Shown here piece by piece: positions 1 to 8,681 of a stretch of 34,117 bases of DNA; position 1 is the first letter of the stretch; each line of letters opens with the position of its first letter. A model generated the notes under the pieces. The model worked only from the letters and a program-made list of their open reading frames with translations, was not told where the DNA came from and made no database searches. The translations under genes and the position numbers were made by a program. Source of the stretch: an uncultured Synechococcus sp. (lineage in GTDB: Bacteria > Cyanobacteriota > Cyanobacteriia > PCC-6307 > Cyanobiaceae); the NCBI GenBank assembly GCA_913050105.1, contig CAJWZN010000002.1, positions 1 through 34,117 of the forward strand, given 5' to 3'.

Positions 1-233
1 ACAATGCTCACTGCTCCTTCCTCGCGGACTGCAGCAAAGAACGTTTCGGGCTGATCGAGGTAGAGATGCCGGACATCGACCGAAAGCTCAACCGTTTCCA
101 TCGAACCTGTGGCACGGGCCAAACCGGTGGCCAATTTCGGAGACCAGAGGGCACCGCCCAGTGCCATCAGCGCCGCAAAGGCGGCCAGACCATCCAACAG
201 CTTGAACTGACGCAAGGAAAAACGGCGCGTCAT
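1..233 (-). CDS. DUF4330 family protein, N-terminal part (cut by window edge)
   Basis: The first 77 codons of a gene that runs off the left edge, starting at an ATG (complement of 231-233). The product begins MTRRFSLRQFKLLDGLAAF, has one hydrophobic segment at about residues 13-30 (including AAFAALMALGGALW), then a SPKLATGLARATG stretch and a beta-like region with VELSVDVRHL. This matches what I recall of cyanobacterial DUF4330 proteins: a short basic N-terminus, one membrane anchor and a soluble domain. The function is unknown. It follows the DUF1995 gene by 58 bases on the same strand and is probably the last visible member of the dapF operon. The family call is from memory of the pattern, not a search. 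Confidence 0.65.
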   Translation of the reverse strand, partial: MTRRFSLRQFKLLDGLAAFAALMALGGALWSPKLATGLARATGSMETVELSVDVRHLYLDQPETFFAAVREEGAVSI

Positions 234-267
234 CCAACCGAATCAGCAGCCCAAACCCTAAGGAGGT

Positions 268-284
268 GTTGAAGAGGCTTCAAC
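268..284 (-). other. Intercistronic hairpin
   Basis: A perfect 7-base inverted repeat (GTTGAAG / CTTCAAC) with a 3-base loop lies in the 58-base gap between the DUF1995 stop and the DUF4330 start. No T-run follows on the minus strand, so it is a poor Rho-independent terminator. It could be an mRNA processing or stability element between two cotranscribed genes, or it may be chance. Confidence 0.35.
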
Positions 285-291
285 CGCCGAA

Positions 292-1014
292 TCACTTGCT
301 CAGTCCATCAAGGAAACGATCAACGTTTCCAAGCTGTTGTTTGAGTCCATCTGGATCTTCACCGGCCAGAAGTGCGTTGAGGCTTTCTGGATCAGGCCGA
401 TCGGCACTGGCACTCAACCATCGGAAACCATCTGGATCCTGACGGAAAAGGGCCCAGTCCTCCGGGAAGACCCGCATCAGAGCACCACCATCCAACGGCT
501 GAAGCCAATAGGCCTGCTGCCAGGAAGACACAAAACCGCGACGGCGTTGTCGCGCCACACTGCCGATCCCGACTGCGGCATCTTCCAGGCGCCCATTCAG
601 CATCACGACCACTCCACGGTGTGTTTCGCAAAGCGCCATGAACGCGTCATAGTCCGATGGCTGAGGGCCCACCACCAGCAGCAGAGCGTCGGACTCTGGC
701 TGGGAGGACCACTGGTTGAAATCTGCGATGGCAGAGGCCAGCTGCGGCGCGTCTCGCCGTGCCAGGGCAGCAGCACCGGCATCCGGCCAAAGAATCCTCA
801 CACCGGAATCGACTGCGATGAGAGCTTCGGCCAGACGCAAGGCCACGGGCAACAGCCGCAGATTCTCGAAGCGCAGGGAGGCTCCCCACCGACTTCCATC
901 AGGCGATGCGATCGCGGCCTTGACGGCCCTAAGCAGATCGGCCTCCGCCTTCAACAGATCGGGTGGAAGCAGAGACGCCGGAAGATCGGTTGCGGTGTCG
1001 GCGGCGTCGGACAC
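292..1014 (-). CDS. DUF1995 family protein
   Basis: A 240-residue protein from a GTG start, 32 bases after the cysteine desulfurase stop. Recognisable features are the N-terminal PPDLLKAEADLLRAVKAAI helix, the SLRFENLRLLPVALRLAEAL segment, and a middle part with LLLVVGPQPSDYDAF and VVVMLNGRLEDAAVGIG that resembles the DUF1995 family of cyanobacteria and plastids. Plant relatives are reported in photosystem II accumulation, but no biochemical activity can be read from the sequence. There is no signal peptide or membrane segment, so it should be cytosolic. Coding-like sequence continues upstream in frame (LRSWFNSPKQDS) into the previous stop region. That stretch has no ATG, GTG or TTG, so GTG at 1014 is the best usable start. 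Confidence 0.75.
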   Translation of the reverse strand: MSDAADTATDLPASLLPPDLLKAEADLLRAVKAAIASPDGSRWGASLRFENLRLLPVALRLAEALIAVDSGVRILWPDAGAAALARRDAPQLASAIADFNQWSSQPESDALLLVVGPQPSDYDAFMALCETHRGVVVMLNGRLEDAAVGIGSVARQRRRGFVSSWQQAYWLQPLDGGALMRVFPEDWALFRQDPDGFRWLSASADRPDPESLNALLAGEDPDGLKQQLGNVDRFLDGLSK

Positions 1015-1046
1015 GGAGTCTTGCTTTGGACTGTTGAACCAGCTTC

Positions 1047-2219
1047 TCAGGCGCTGGCCTGGATCGCGAGTTGCAACCGCTCCGAAACCTGATCGAGCAC
1101 TTCAAGATCAATCCATGGGCCAAGGCTGAAACGAAGCAGCGACTGGCGTAGGGCTGTTTCAACCCCCATGGCACTCAGAACAGCACTGTCCTGAACCGTC
1201 CCCGATCGGCAGGCGCTGCCACTGCTGCAGGCCACATTGAGGCGCGACAGCTCACGAACAAGTCTGCGACCGGGAAGGGGAGAGCCCCCTGCGGTGGTGA
1301 TCAGGCAGGCCAGATGATTGGGAAGGCGTGGAGTGGTCTCCCAATGAAGAACCTTCACACCCTCGATTGCCTCGATCTGAACCTGAAGTCGATCTCTCCA
1401 GTGCACTAACTGCGGTGTCGCTCCTGGCGGCGTCGACTGCTTGAAAGGGTTGTAGCGGGGAAGGATCTGCAGCGCCTCCGCAAGCCCAGCAATCAGCGCA
1501 ACCGGCTCGGTACCAGCTCGATGTCCTCCCTCCTGGCCCCCTCCACCCTGGAGGGGCTGCAGGATCACTCCCTGTCGATGAAGCAGCAGCCCCACACCCC
1601 GCGGTCCCTGAAGTTTGTGGGAGGAGAAGCTGAGCAGATCGATGGGCAGGGACGACCAATCGATCAAACCCTGGGGCAACAACTGAGTTGCATCGGTATG
1701 GATGACAACACCGCGCTCACGACAGGCGGCACCGATGCGAAGCAACGGCTGCAGCGTTCCCACCTCGCTCTGAGCCCAGATCAGAGACACCATTCGCGTC
1801 GGTGGCGCTAGCAACCGGTCGAGCTGATCCAGCTTCAAGACACCCGTCGCATCGACCGGCCAGCGTTCCAGCGACCAACCCCGTTGCACCAGCACCCGAG
1901 CTGCTGCCTCAACTGCAGGATGTTCAACTGAGGAGATCACCAGACGGCCGGCTGGCTGCTGGGATGAAGCACCCAACAGGGCCAGATGAACTGATTCAGT
2001 GGCGCCGGACGTGAAAATCAGCTGGTCTGATTCAGCGTTCAGAGCTGCCGCGATCTGTGCTCGAGATCGCCCCAGAGCTTCCGCTGCGATCAACCCAGGG
2101 CCATGGAGGCTGCTCGGATTGGCCCAGGCATCCCGCTGCACTTGCTCCATGCAGCGGAGCACATTCGGCAGAGGCGGCGTTGTGGCCGCGGCATCCAGAT
2201 AAATCTCAGGGATTTCCAC
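1047..2219 (-). CDS. Class V aminotransferase, cysteine desulfurase (NifS/IscS-like)
   Basis: A PLP enzyme of 390 residues that probably removes sulfur from cysteine as a protein persulfide for Fe-S cluster or other sulfur-transfer use. The protein opens with EIPEIYLDAAATTPPLP, typical of the family. The PLP lysine is K202 in SSHKLQGPRG, the H100 region (SSVEHPAV) matches the PLP-stacking histidine, and the catalytic cysteine is C337 in SSGSACRSG. The GTG at 2217-2219 fits the family N-terminus; reading further upstream would enter dapF in another frame. The start overlaps the dapF stop by 14 bases, which suggests translational coupling. No scaffold genes (iscU, suf) are nearby, so its exact partner is unknown. 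Family assignment is firm; the specific role is not. Confidence 0.9.
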   Translation of the reverse strand: MEIPEIYLDAAATTPPLPNVLRCMEQVQRDAWANPSSLHGPGLIAAEALGRSRAQIAAALNAESDQLIFTSGATESVHLALLGASSQQPAGRLVISSVEHPAVEAAARVLVQRGWSLERWPVDATGVLKLDQLDRLLAPPTRMVSLIWAQSEVGTLQPLLRIGAACRERGVVIHTDATQLLPQGLIDWSSLPIDLLSFSSHKLQGPRGVGLLLHRQGVILQPLQGGGGQEGGHRAGTEPVALIAGLAEALQILPRYNPFKQSTPPGATPQLVHWRDRLQVQIEAIEGVKVLHWETTPRLPNHLACLITTAGGSPLPGRRLVRELSRLNVACSSGSACRSGTVQDSAVLSAMGVETALRQSLLRFSLGPWIDLEVLDQVSERLQLAIQASA

Positions 2220-3282
2220 GTTCAAAGCGGGCCCGGGTTCGTTGTTCCAGGGATTCGCTGGCCAACTGCAGCAATGAATCGAGGGAGGTGCTTTCCAGAA
2301 ATGCCTGAACCTGCTTCTGAGAGGCGGCTTCCACCTCAGGATCCAGGGGCTGATCACGACCAGCACTCGGCTTGGCGGAGGGTGTCACCGAGGCGTCGGG
2401 TGATTGCGTCGTGTACAGACCATCGGGCATCAGTTCAGGAGAGAAAACCCCATCGAACAAAGCCACAGCCGGACCTGTCATCAGGACGGAGCCACTCCGA
2501 TCAGGCCACGCGATCTGAAGAGGTCCACCGGGAAGCATCACCTCAGCGTGGTCATCGGATAGACCCAGAAGGACCGCTGCAACCAACGTGGCGCAAGCTC
2601 CGGTTCCGCAGGCGAGGGTTGGACCTGCACCTCGCTCCCAGACACGTATCTCCAACCGGTCACGGCTATGCACACGGAGAAAATGCACATTCGTCTTGGC
2701 AGGGAAAAGAGGGTGCACTTCCAAAGCAGCTCCCCAGGTATCGAAAGGGATTGCATCCAGATCGTCGACGGGAACCACCACATGCGGGTTGCCCATCCCC
2801 ACAGCAGCCACGGCAAGACGGGCTTCGGGGAGTTCAGCCTCACCGCGAGGCAGACCATCCACCAGTGGCAAGGTCGTGGGCACCGTCTCCGGCTCCAGGA
2901 ACGGTGGCCCCATATCCACAAGCAGCTGGCCATCGTCCTTCAGTTCAGGACGAATCAGACCTGCAGGAGTCTCGATTGACCAGCAAAATCCGGGCGCATT
3001 TCCATCACTGTCCGCAAGAAAACGCGCCAGACAACGAATGCCATTGCCGCACATCTCCGCTTCACTGCCATCGGCATTGAAAATGCGCATCCGCAGATCG
3101 CCACCAGCCTGGGGCGGCAAGGCCAGGATCACCCCGTCGCCTCCAACCCCAAAACGACGGTCACAGACGCGACGAACCCAGCCTGGATCGGGTTCAGTGA
3201 TGGCAGTCGGCAGTTGCCCCTGACGACCTTCCAGGATCAGAAAATCGTTCCCAAGGCCGTGATATTTGCTGAACTGAAGCAT
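2206..3282 (-). CDS. dapF: Diaminopimelate epimerase
   Basis: Converts LL- to meso-diaminopimelate for lysine and peptidoglycan synthesis in the cytosol. The start MLQFSKYHGLGNDF is the classical DapF N-terminus. Both catalytic cysteines are present: C78 in NADGSEAEMCGNGIRC and C225 in GAGPTLACGTGACA. The two-lobed domain is complete by about residue 290 (TGPAVALFDGVF). The protein is 358 residues, whereas the family is usually about 270-290; the last ~68 residues are an extra tail rich in A, S, Q and E with a helical look (QVQAFLESTSLDSLLQLASE), ending where the downstream cysteine desulfurase starts. The gene is first in a minus-strand operon and is divergent from hfq, with only 27 bases between start codons. 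Confidence 0.96.
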   Translation of the reverse strand: MLQFSKYHGLGNDFLILEGRQGQLPTAITEPDPGWVRRVCDRRFGVGGDGVILALPPQAGGDLRMRIFNADGSEAEMCGNGIRCLARFLADSDGNAPGFCWSIETPAGLIRPELKDDGQLLVDMGPPFLEPETVPTTLPLVDGLPRGEAELPEARLAVAAVGMGNPHVVVPVDDLDAIPFDTWGAALEVHPLFPAKTNVHFLRVHSRDRLEIRVWERGAGPTLACGTGACATLVAAVLLGLSDDHAEVMLPGGPLQIAWPDRSGSVLMTGPAVALFDGVFSPELMPDGLYTTQSPDASVTPSAKPSAGRDQPLDPEVEAASQKQVQAFLESTSLDSLLQLASESLEQRTRARFERGNP

Positions 3283-3309
3283 GGTGACCCGTTCGCTTGC
3301 TGAAATCCT

Positions 3310-3531
3310 ATGGAGACCTCTCCCCTCGATCCCAGTCTGCCGGGTGTGCGGCTGCTTCAAACCTGGATCCGGGAGCAAAGCCCGATCAGTGTTGAAGTGA
3401 TCGGAGCGGAGAGAGTCGAAGGACGGCTGATCTGGCAGGACTCTGAATTCCTGGCGATTGAGCGGAGTGCCGGCAGCAGGCCGACCCTTGTCAGCCGACG
3501 CCAGGTTTGCGTGATTCGTTCACTCGGCTGA
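3310..3531 (+). CDS. hfq: Cyanobacterial Hfq (Sm-like protein)
   Basis: A 73-residue protein. The N-terminal helix (LPGVRLLQTWIREQSPISVEV) leads into an Sm-like fold (VEGRLIWQDSEFLAIE) and a final strand (TLVSRRQVCVIRS), matching the pattern of Synechocystis Ssr3341, the cyanobacterial Hfq. The canonical enterobacterial RNA-binding signature (YKHA-like) is not present. From the literature, Synechocystis Hfq is needed for phototactic motility and docks on the pilus ATPase PilB instead of acting as a classic sRNA chaperone; whether that holds here is inference. It sits head to head with dapF, an arrangement I recall from other cyanobacteria, and is 48 bases upstream of leuS on the same strand. 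Confidence 0.85.
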   Translation: METSPLDPSLPGVRLLQTWIREQSPISVEVIGAERVEGRLIWQDSEFLAIERSAGSRPTLVSRRQVCVIRSLG

Positions 3532-3579
3532 AACCATCTGATGTGACACGATTTCAGCCTTGCTGCCGTTCGTTCACCC

Positions 3580-6153
3580 GTGAACAGCCGTTACGCCCCT
3601 GCCGATATTGAAAAGCGCTGGCAGGCGAGCTGGAAGGCTGACGGTCTGGATTCGACTCCTGAAACAGTTGACGACAACGGCTTTTATGCCCTGTCGATGT
3701 TTCCGTATCCCTCGGGAACACTGCACATGGGTCATGTACGTAATTACGTGATCACGGATGTGATCGCACGAGTTCAGCGGATGCGCGGCCGGCCTGTGCT
3801 CCATCCCATGGGCTGGGATGCCTTCGGACTTCCAGCGGAGAACGCTGCGATCGAACGCAACATCGATCCAGGGGACTGGACCGACCGCAATATCGAGCAG
3901 ATGCGAGGTCAGCTGGAGAGGCTTGGTCTGTCCATCGACTGGGATCGGGAACAGGCGACCTGTCACAGCGACTACTACCGCTGGACCCAGTGGTTGTTCG
4001 TTGAGCTGTTCGATGGCGGCTTGGCCTACCGCAAGAACGCCACGGTGAACTGGGATCCGGTGGACCAGACCGTGCTGGCCAACGAGCAGGTGGACTCCGA
4101 AGGGCGTTCCTGGCGCTCTGGTGCATTGGTGGAGCAACGACAGCTGAACCAGTGGTTTCTTCGCATCACGGACTACGCCGAGCGGCTTCTGCAGGACCTG
4201 GATGAGCTGGAGGGATGGCCGGAGCGTGTTCGCACCATGCAGGCCAACTGGATCGGTCGTTCCGAAGGTGCTGAGATCACCTTCCAGGTGGTCGGACATG
4301 ACGCGACACCCATCACTGTTTTCACCACACGCCCCGACACACTCGCCGGGGCCTCCTACGTGGTGCTGGCACCTGAACATGCCCTGGTTGAACAGCTCAC
4401 CAGCACCGAATGCCTCGAAGCCGTCACAACCTTCCAGGCCGAAGTCGCCCGGCTCAGTGCACTGGAACGAACCAGTGACGATGGTCCAAAACGAGGCGTC
4501 GCCATAGGTGCCAGCGTGATCAATCCACTGACGGACCAGGTCTTGCCCGTCTGGATCGCCGATTACGTGCTCGCGGATTACGGCACGGGAGCAGTGATGG
4601 GGGTTCCGGCCCACGATCAAAGGGACATCCGCTTTGCAGGCAGCAACAACTTGCCAATTCAGCAGGTGATCGAAGCGGAGGGAGCGGCTGCAGCGATCGC
4701 CAGTGGTGAAGCCTGGACGGATTCCGGTGTGTTGATCAATTCCGGTGATCTGGATGGAATGGAGTCCACAGCGGCCAAAGCCGAGATCACACGGAAGGGG
4801 GAAGCCGCAGGCTGGGCGGCCGCGAAGGTGACCTATCGCCTTCGGGATTGGTTGATCTCACGCCAGCGCTACTGGGGTTGTCCGATTCCGATCATCCATT
4901 GCCAGGAATGCGGCGCAGTGCCGGTGCCCCGCGAAGAGTTGCCGGTTGAGCTGCCACGCGGAATCGATCTCTCCGGCAAGGGTGGCTCACCGCTCGGACA
5001 ACAGGAGTCGTGGGTCAATGCGCCATGCCCCAACTGCGGAAAGCCCGGTCGCAGGGAAACCGACACCATGGACACGTTCATGTGCTCCTCCTGGTATTTC
5101 CTGCGATTCGCCGATCCGCACAACACCGATGCACCGTTCAGTCGAGAGGCAGCAAACCGCTGGTTGCCGGTGCAGCAATACGTGGGTGGCATCGAGCACG
5201 CCATTCTTCACCTGCTCTATTCCCGGTTTTTCACCAAGGCCCTCAAGGACCGGGGCCTTCTGGATGTGAATGAACCATTCGATCGGCTTCTCACCCAGGG
5301 AATGGTGCAGGGGACGACGTACCGCAATCCGAGCACTGGTCGCTACGTGGCCCCCGGGGATGTTGCGGACCCTGATCAACCGAAAGATCCAGAGACGGGG
5401 GATCCCCTGGAGGTGTTGTTCGAGAAGATGTCGAAATCGAAGTACAACGGCGTTGATCCAGCTGCCGTGATCGACCGTTACGGAGCCGACACGGCCCGGA
5501 TGTTCATCCTGTTCAAAGCCCCTCCGGAAAAGGACCTCGAATGGGATGACGCCGATGTGGAAGGGCAGTTCCGATTTCTGCAGCGCATCTGGCGACTGGT
5601 GGAATCCGCTGCCGGACAACTCGACTCCCTTCAGCCAGGCCCACAACCCGACCCACTCACCGAGACCGAGACAGACATTCGTCGCGCGATACACACCGCC
5701 ATTGCCGCTGTCAGCGAAGACCTTCAGGACGACATTCAGCTGAACACAGCGATCTCGGAACTCATGAAGCTCACCAACGCCATCAATGCCGTTGATCTTG
5801 AAAAGCTGCGTGCACCAGTTCAGGCTGAGGCTCTGTCAACGCTGATCCGGCTGCTGGCACCTTTTTCACCTCATTTGGCTGAGGAGCTGTGGCACCAGCT
5901 GGGAGGTACAGACAGCGTCCATCGTCAGAATTGGCCGGTGCTCGATCCTGAGGCGCTGGTCCAGGACACCGTTGACGTTGTGATCCAGGTGAAAGGGAAG
6001 GTGCGGGGAACCATCAAAGTGCCCAGCGATGCGGATAAATCCACCCTGGAGCAACTGGCACTTGCCAGCGAAGTTGCTGCCAAATGGCTGGATGGACAAC
6101 CTCCCCGCCGCGTCATCGTGGTGCCGGGCAAACTGGTCAACCTGGTTCCCTGA
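3580..6153 (+). CDS. leuS: Leucyl-tRNA synthetase
   Basis: Charges tRNA-Leu. The length, 857 residues, is normal for bacterial LeuS. The catalytic Rossmann fold carries HMGH at residues 49-52 ([12 protein letters not shown]) and KMSKS at 616-620. The CP1 editing domain has TTRPDT at about 249-254 and the GVPAHDQRD motif containing the conserved editing aspartate, so proofreading should be intact. A zinc-finger-like insertion shows CQECG and CPNCGKPGR. The C-terminal domain ends GKLVNLVP. The start is a GTG; an in-frame TGA at 3544-3546 and the absence of any ATG between them support it. It ends 10 bases from the pgi stop on the opposite strand. Confidence 0.98.
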   Translation: MNSRYAPADIEKRWQASWKADGLDSTPETVDDNGFYALSMFPYPSGTLHMGHVRNYVITDVIARVQRMRGRPVLHPMGWDAFGLPAENAAIERNIDPGDWTDRNIEQMRGQLERLGLSIDWDREQATCHSDYYRWTQWLFVELFDGGLAYRKNATVNWDPVDQTVLANEQVDSEGRSWRSGALVEQRQLNQWFLRITDYAERLLQDLDELEGWPERVRTMQANWIGRSEGAEITFQVVGHDATPITVFTTRPDTLAGASYVVLAPEHALVEQLTSTECLEAVTTFQAEVARLSALERTSDDGPKRGVAIGASVINPLTDQVLPVWIADYVLADYGTGAVMGVPAHDQRDIRFAGSNNLPIQQVIEAEGAAAAIASGEAWTDSGVLINSGDLDGMESTAAKAEITRKGEAAGWAAAKVTYRLRDWLISRQRYWGCPIPIIHCQECGAVPVPREELPVELPRGIDLSGKGGSPLGQQESWVNAPCPNCGKPGRRETDTMDTFMCSSWYFLRFADPHNTDAPFSREAANRWLPVQQYVGGIEHAILHLLYSRFFTKALKDRGLLDVNEPFDRLLTQGMVQGTTYRNPSTGRYVAPGDVADPDQPKDPETGDPLEVLFEKMSKSKYNGVDPAAVIDRYGADTARMFILFKAPPEKDLEWDDADVEGQFRFLQRIWRLVESAAGQLDSLQPGPQPDPLTETETDIRRAIHTAIAAVSEDLQDDIQLNTAISELMKLTNAINAVDLEKLRAPVQAEALSTLIRLLAPFSPHLAEELWHQLGGTDSVHRQNWPVLDPEALVQDTVDVVIQVKGKVRGTIKVPSDADKSTLEQLALASEVAAKWLDGQPPRRVIVVPGKLVNLVP

Positions 6154-6161
6154 TCCAAGAC

Positions 6162-6179
6162 CTTCAGATTTTTCTGAAG
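6162..6179. terminator. Possible bidirectional hairpin between leuS and pgi
   Basis: A 6-base stem (CTTCAG / CTGAAG) with the loop ATTTTT lies just after the leuS stop and spans the pgi stop codon. It is symmetric and so could serve both converging genes. The stem is short and no T-run follows the stem on either strand, so this is only a candidate. Confidence 0.25.
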
Positions 6180-7762
6180 CGCAGCGTGATCGGATCGGCC
6201 CAGTCGCCATCTGCCGCATATCCACGATTGTTGCCAACGAGATGGCGCAAGGTCATGAACATCGACTCCTCAGACCCCTCGCCCAGGGTTTGAGCCAGAT
6301 CATCAATACTTCTTGCCACACCGTCTGAAAGCAATTCCTCAACCCTGGTCTGGAGCTCGAGAACAGCGGCAGCGGCCTTCTTGCCTGCCTCAACCCCCGG
6401 CTGGTGGTAAGCATTGACATTGACCAGTTCGCCATAGAGCCCAACTGCGCGCTCGAACAGGGCGATCAACGCACCGAGTCTGCGTTCATCAAAACAACGC
6501 ATGCTGATGGTCATCGATTGCCGGCCGCCTTCGGTGAGGGCTGAGCGGGTGCCCTGAAGGAAACCACCAAGGAAATCACCGGAGCACTCTCCCTTGATCG
6601 GCGGAATGTCTGCCACGTCGGCCAACACTTCGATAAATGTCGCAAAAAAGTTGTCGACACCATCACGCAACTGCTGCACATAGGCGTGTTGATCGGTGGA
6701 GCCCTTGTTGCCGTACACGGCAATGCCCTGATTCACGACAGCACCATCGCGATCCAGACGCTTCCCAAGAGATTCCATCACCAGTTGCTGGAGGTACCGA
6801 CTGAAAACCTCGAGGCGATCGCGATAGGGCAACACGACCATGTCGCGACGCCCACAACCATCGCCAGCCACATGCCATGCAGCTGCCATCAAAGCCGCTG
6901 GATTGCGACGCAGGTGCGGAACACGAGTGGCCGCATCCATCTCTGCGGCACCAGCGAGAAAAGCACGGATGTCTGAACCGATCAAAACCGCAGGCAGCAG
7001 ACCCACCGCGCTGGTGATGCTGGTGCGACCACCCACCCAATCGAACATGTCGAAACGCTTAAGCCAGCCCTGCTGAGAGGCCTGCTGGTCGAGCTTGCTC
7101 TCAGCCATCGTGATCGCCACAGCTTGTTCCGGCCAGGAACCGCCGACTGCGTCCAGGCGAAGACGGGCCTGCTCCATTCCGATGTGAGGTTCAGGCGTTC
7201 CGCCGGACTTGCTCACAGTGACCACCAACGTCGTCTTGAGCCTGTCGCCGAGGCCGGCGAGAACTGTGCTCATGCCATCGGGATCGACATTGTCGAAGAA
7301 ATGGAATGGCAAACCTGCATTCGGACGTTGCAGGGCACGCACCATCAGCATCGGGCCGAGGCCGCTGCCACCGATGCCGATCCAGAGAACATCGGTGAAA
7401 GGCTTGCCGCAGGGGGCCTTGATGGCACCGCTCAGAACATCCTTGCCGAACTGTTCGATCTGGTCGATTTCGCGTGCGACGTGGTTGCGCACGGGTTCAC
7501 TGGGAGCGAGCTCGGGTGCTCGCAGCCAGTAATGACCCACCTGGCGCTGCTCATCGGGGTTGGCGATGGCACCGGCTTCCAGCTGCTGCATGGCCTGGAA
7601 TGCCGTTTCGAAGCCGGGTTCAAGGCGCTCGAAATCCGCTGCATTGACTCGCATCCGACTGACATCAAGCCAGATGCCAAGCCCATCGTGAAACCAGAGC
7701 AGATCGCAGAGACGCTTCCAGTGTGTCTTCGCGTCATCGACGCTGAAATCCAGGAAGCTCAT
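6164..7762 (-). CDS. pgi: Glucose-6-phosphate isomerase
   Basis: Interconverts glucose-6-phosphate and fructose-6-phosphate, linking gluconeogenesis, glycogen and the pentose phosphate routes in the cytosol. The 532 residues carry SIS-type sugar isomerase motifs: WIGIGGSGLGP near residue 126, TLVVTVSKSGGTPEP, DWVGGRTSITSAVG (PGI signature 1 region), VMESLGKRLDRDG with the catalytic glutamate, and GNKGSTDQHAYVQQLRDG (signature 2 region with the catalytic histidine). The length is a little below the enterobacterial form (about 549) and normal for cyanobacteria. It starts at an ATG, 115 bases from the divergent gene at 7878, and its 3' end nearly touches leuS. Confidence 0.98.
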   Translation of the reverse strand: MSFLDFSVDDAKTHWKRLCDLLWFHDGLGIWLDVSRMRVNAADFERLEPGFETAFQAMQQLEAGAIANPDEQRQVGHYWLRAPELAPSEPVRNHVAREIDQIEQFGKDVLSGAIKAPCGKPFTDVLWIGIGGSGLGPMLMVRALQRPNAGLPFHFFDNVDPDGMSTVLAGLGDRLKTTLVVTVSKSGGTPEPHIGMEQARLRLDAVGGSWPEQAVAITMAESKLDQQASQQGWLKRFDMFDWVGGRTSITSAVGLLPAVLIGSDIRAFLAGAAEMDAATRVPHLRRNPAALMAAAWHVAGDGCGRRDMVVLPYRDRLEVFSRYLQQLVMESLGKRLDRDGAVVNQGIAVYGNKGSTDQHAYVQQLRDGVDNFFATFIEVLADVADIPPIKGECSGDFLGGFLQGTRSALTEGGRQSMTISMRCFDERRLGALIALFERAVGLYGELVNVNAYHQPGVEAGKKAAAAVLELQTRVEELLSDGVARSIDDLAQTLGEGSEESMFMTLRHLVGNNRGYAADGDWADPITLRFRKI

Positions 7763-7877
7763 CAGATGCTGCGGCAGCAGTTAAGTCGAAGGTATCGACG
7801 ATTGACGCGTTTTCCCGTCAGATGGGACAGCACAGCTAGTTTCAGTCGATTCTTCCATCGGCTAGCAACACAGCTCC

Positions 7878-8675
7878 ATGTCAGACCTCCTGCGCCGCAG
7901 CGCAGTACTGGGCATCGCTATCGCAGCGTTGTGCTCACCGATCCGGTCTCCGGAGCACCAGACGTTGTCAGGCATTCCTGACAACGTCTTCGCAGGTGAG
8001 ATCGATTTAGCCAGTGCAGCTGAAGCCACGACGGATCCCCTTCACTTCTCTCAGGATGAGCTGGAGCTGCTCGAGCGGCGTTTTGGAGTGCATGGTCCCC
8101 AACATCGTCTTGCCCAACTGGTAACCAGTGGAGTCGACCGGATTGAACCTGTCCGGAGCAACACCCTTGCGCAGTTGCGCCAGCTCAAGCCTGTGATCCT
8201 TCGCCAATCCAGGCTGCAAAGGGTGAATCCGATGCTGGTGACAGCGATCCTCTTTGATGAAATACAGCACTCCAAACCTGGCGAGGGTCTTCCGTTCATT
8301 GCCCATTCCGGCCTGGTCCGAACCCTGGGACCCGCTCAGTTGGGCATTACTGAACTGATTCACCAGCAGCGCCTGCGGGAACGACCCAGCGCCCTTGAAG
8401 TGCGATGGGCCCGCAACCAGCTGCTGAATCCGGCATTCAACGTTGAAGTGCTGGTCGGCAAAATCCACCGACTCAAGGGAGAACTCGAACTGCGCACGGA
8501 TCAGCCGCTCAATGCAAGTCGGTCGATTGACGATGCCAAGGCCATCGCGACGCTGGCCTATCTCCACAACGGAAAACTCGACTACCCCACGCGCGTTCTG
8601 AGCTACATGCAGGATCCCGCTCTGCATGGCCTGATTTACAGCAGTCGACGCAGCCGGCTCACCACTCTGATCTGA
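7878..8675 (+). CDS. Predicted exported lytic-transglycosylase-like protein (DUF1402-like)
   Basis: A 265-residue protein with a probable N-terminal signal or anchor (RRSAVLGIAIAALCS, residues 6-20). The central region PMLVTAILFDEIQH places a glutamate (E128) where lytic transglycosylases carry the catalytic one, followed by GPAQLGI (151-157), resembling the G-x-x-Q motif of the lysozyme-like fold. Near the end, ATLAYLHNGKLDYPTRVLSYM resembles the family's closing A-x-Y-N-x-G motif. I infer a lysozyme-like fold acting on peptidoglycan outside the membrane; DUF1402 is the family I think fits best. It faces pgi at the 5' side and converges with the amidase gene 6 bases away. The activity is inferred from motif spacing only. 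Confidence 0.6.
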   Translation: MSDLLRRSAVLGIAIAALCSPIRSPEHQTLSGIPDNVFAGEIDLASAAEATTDPLHFSQDELELLERRFGVHGPQHRLAQLVTSGVDRIEPVRSNTLAQLRQLKPVILRQSRLQRVNPMLVTAILFDEIQHSKPGEGLPFIAHSGLVRTLGPAQLGITELIHQQRLRERPSALEVRWARNQLLNPAFNVEVLVGKIHRLKGELELRTDQPLNASRSIDDAKAIATLAYLHNGKLDYPTRVLSYMQDPALHGLIYSSRRSRLTTLI

Positions 8676-8681
8676 ACGATT

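Noticed and set aside
337-1092. 251-codon plus-strand open frame over the DUF1995 gene
   Set aside because: It is antisense to a recognisable protein and its product has no family features; it is a frame shadow of GC-rich coding sequence.
2103-3080. 325-codon plus-strand open frame over dapF
   Set aside because: The minus frame encodes a full DapF with both catalytic cysteines. The plus product is arginine- and proline-rich with no domain.
3574-4620. 348-codon minus-strand open frame over leuS
   Set aside because: It lies entirely antisense to the catalytic and editing domains of LeuS; no coding evidence of its own.
7124-7981. 285-codon plus-strand open frame from inside pgi into the 7878 gene
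   Set aside because: It runs antisense to intact pgi and out of frame through the next gene; no family resemblance.
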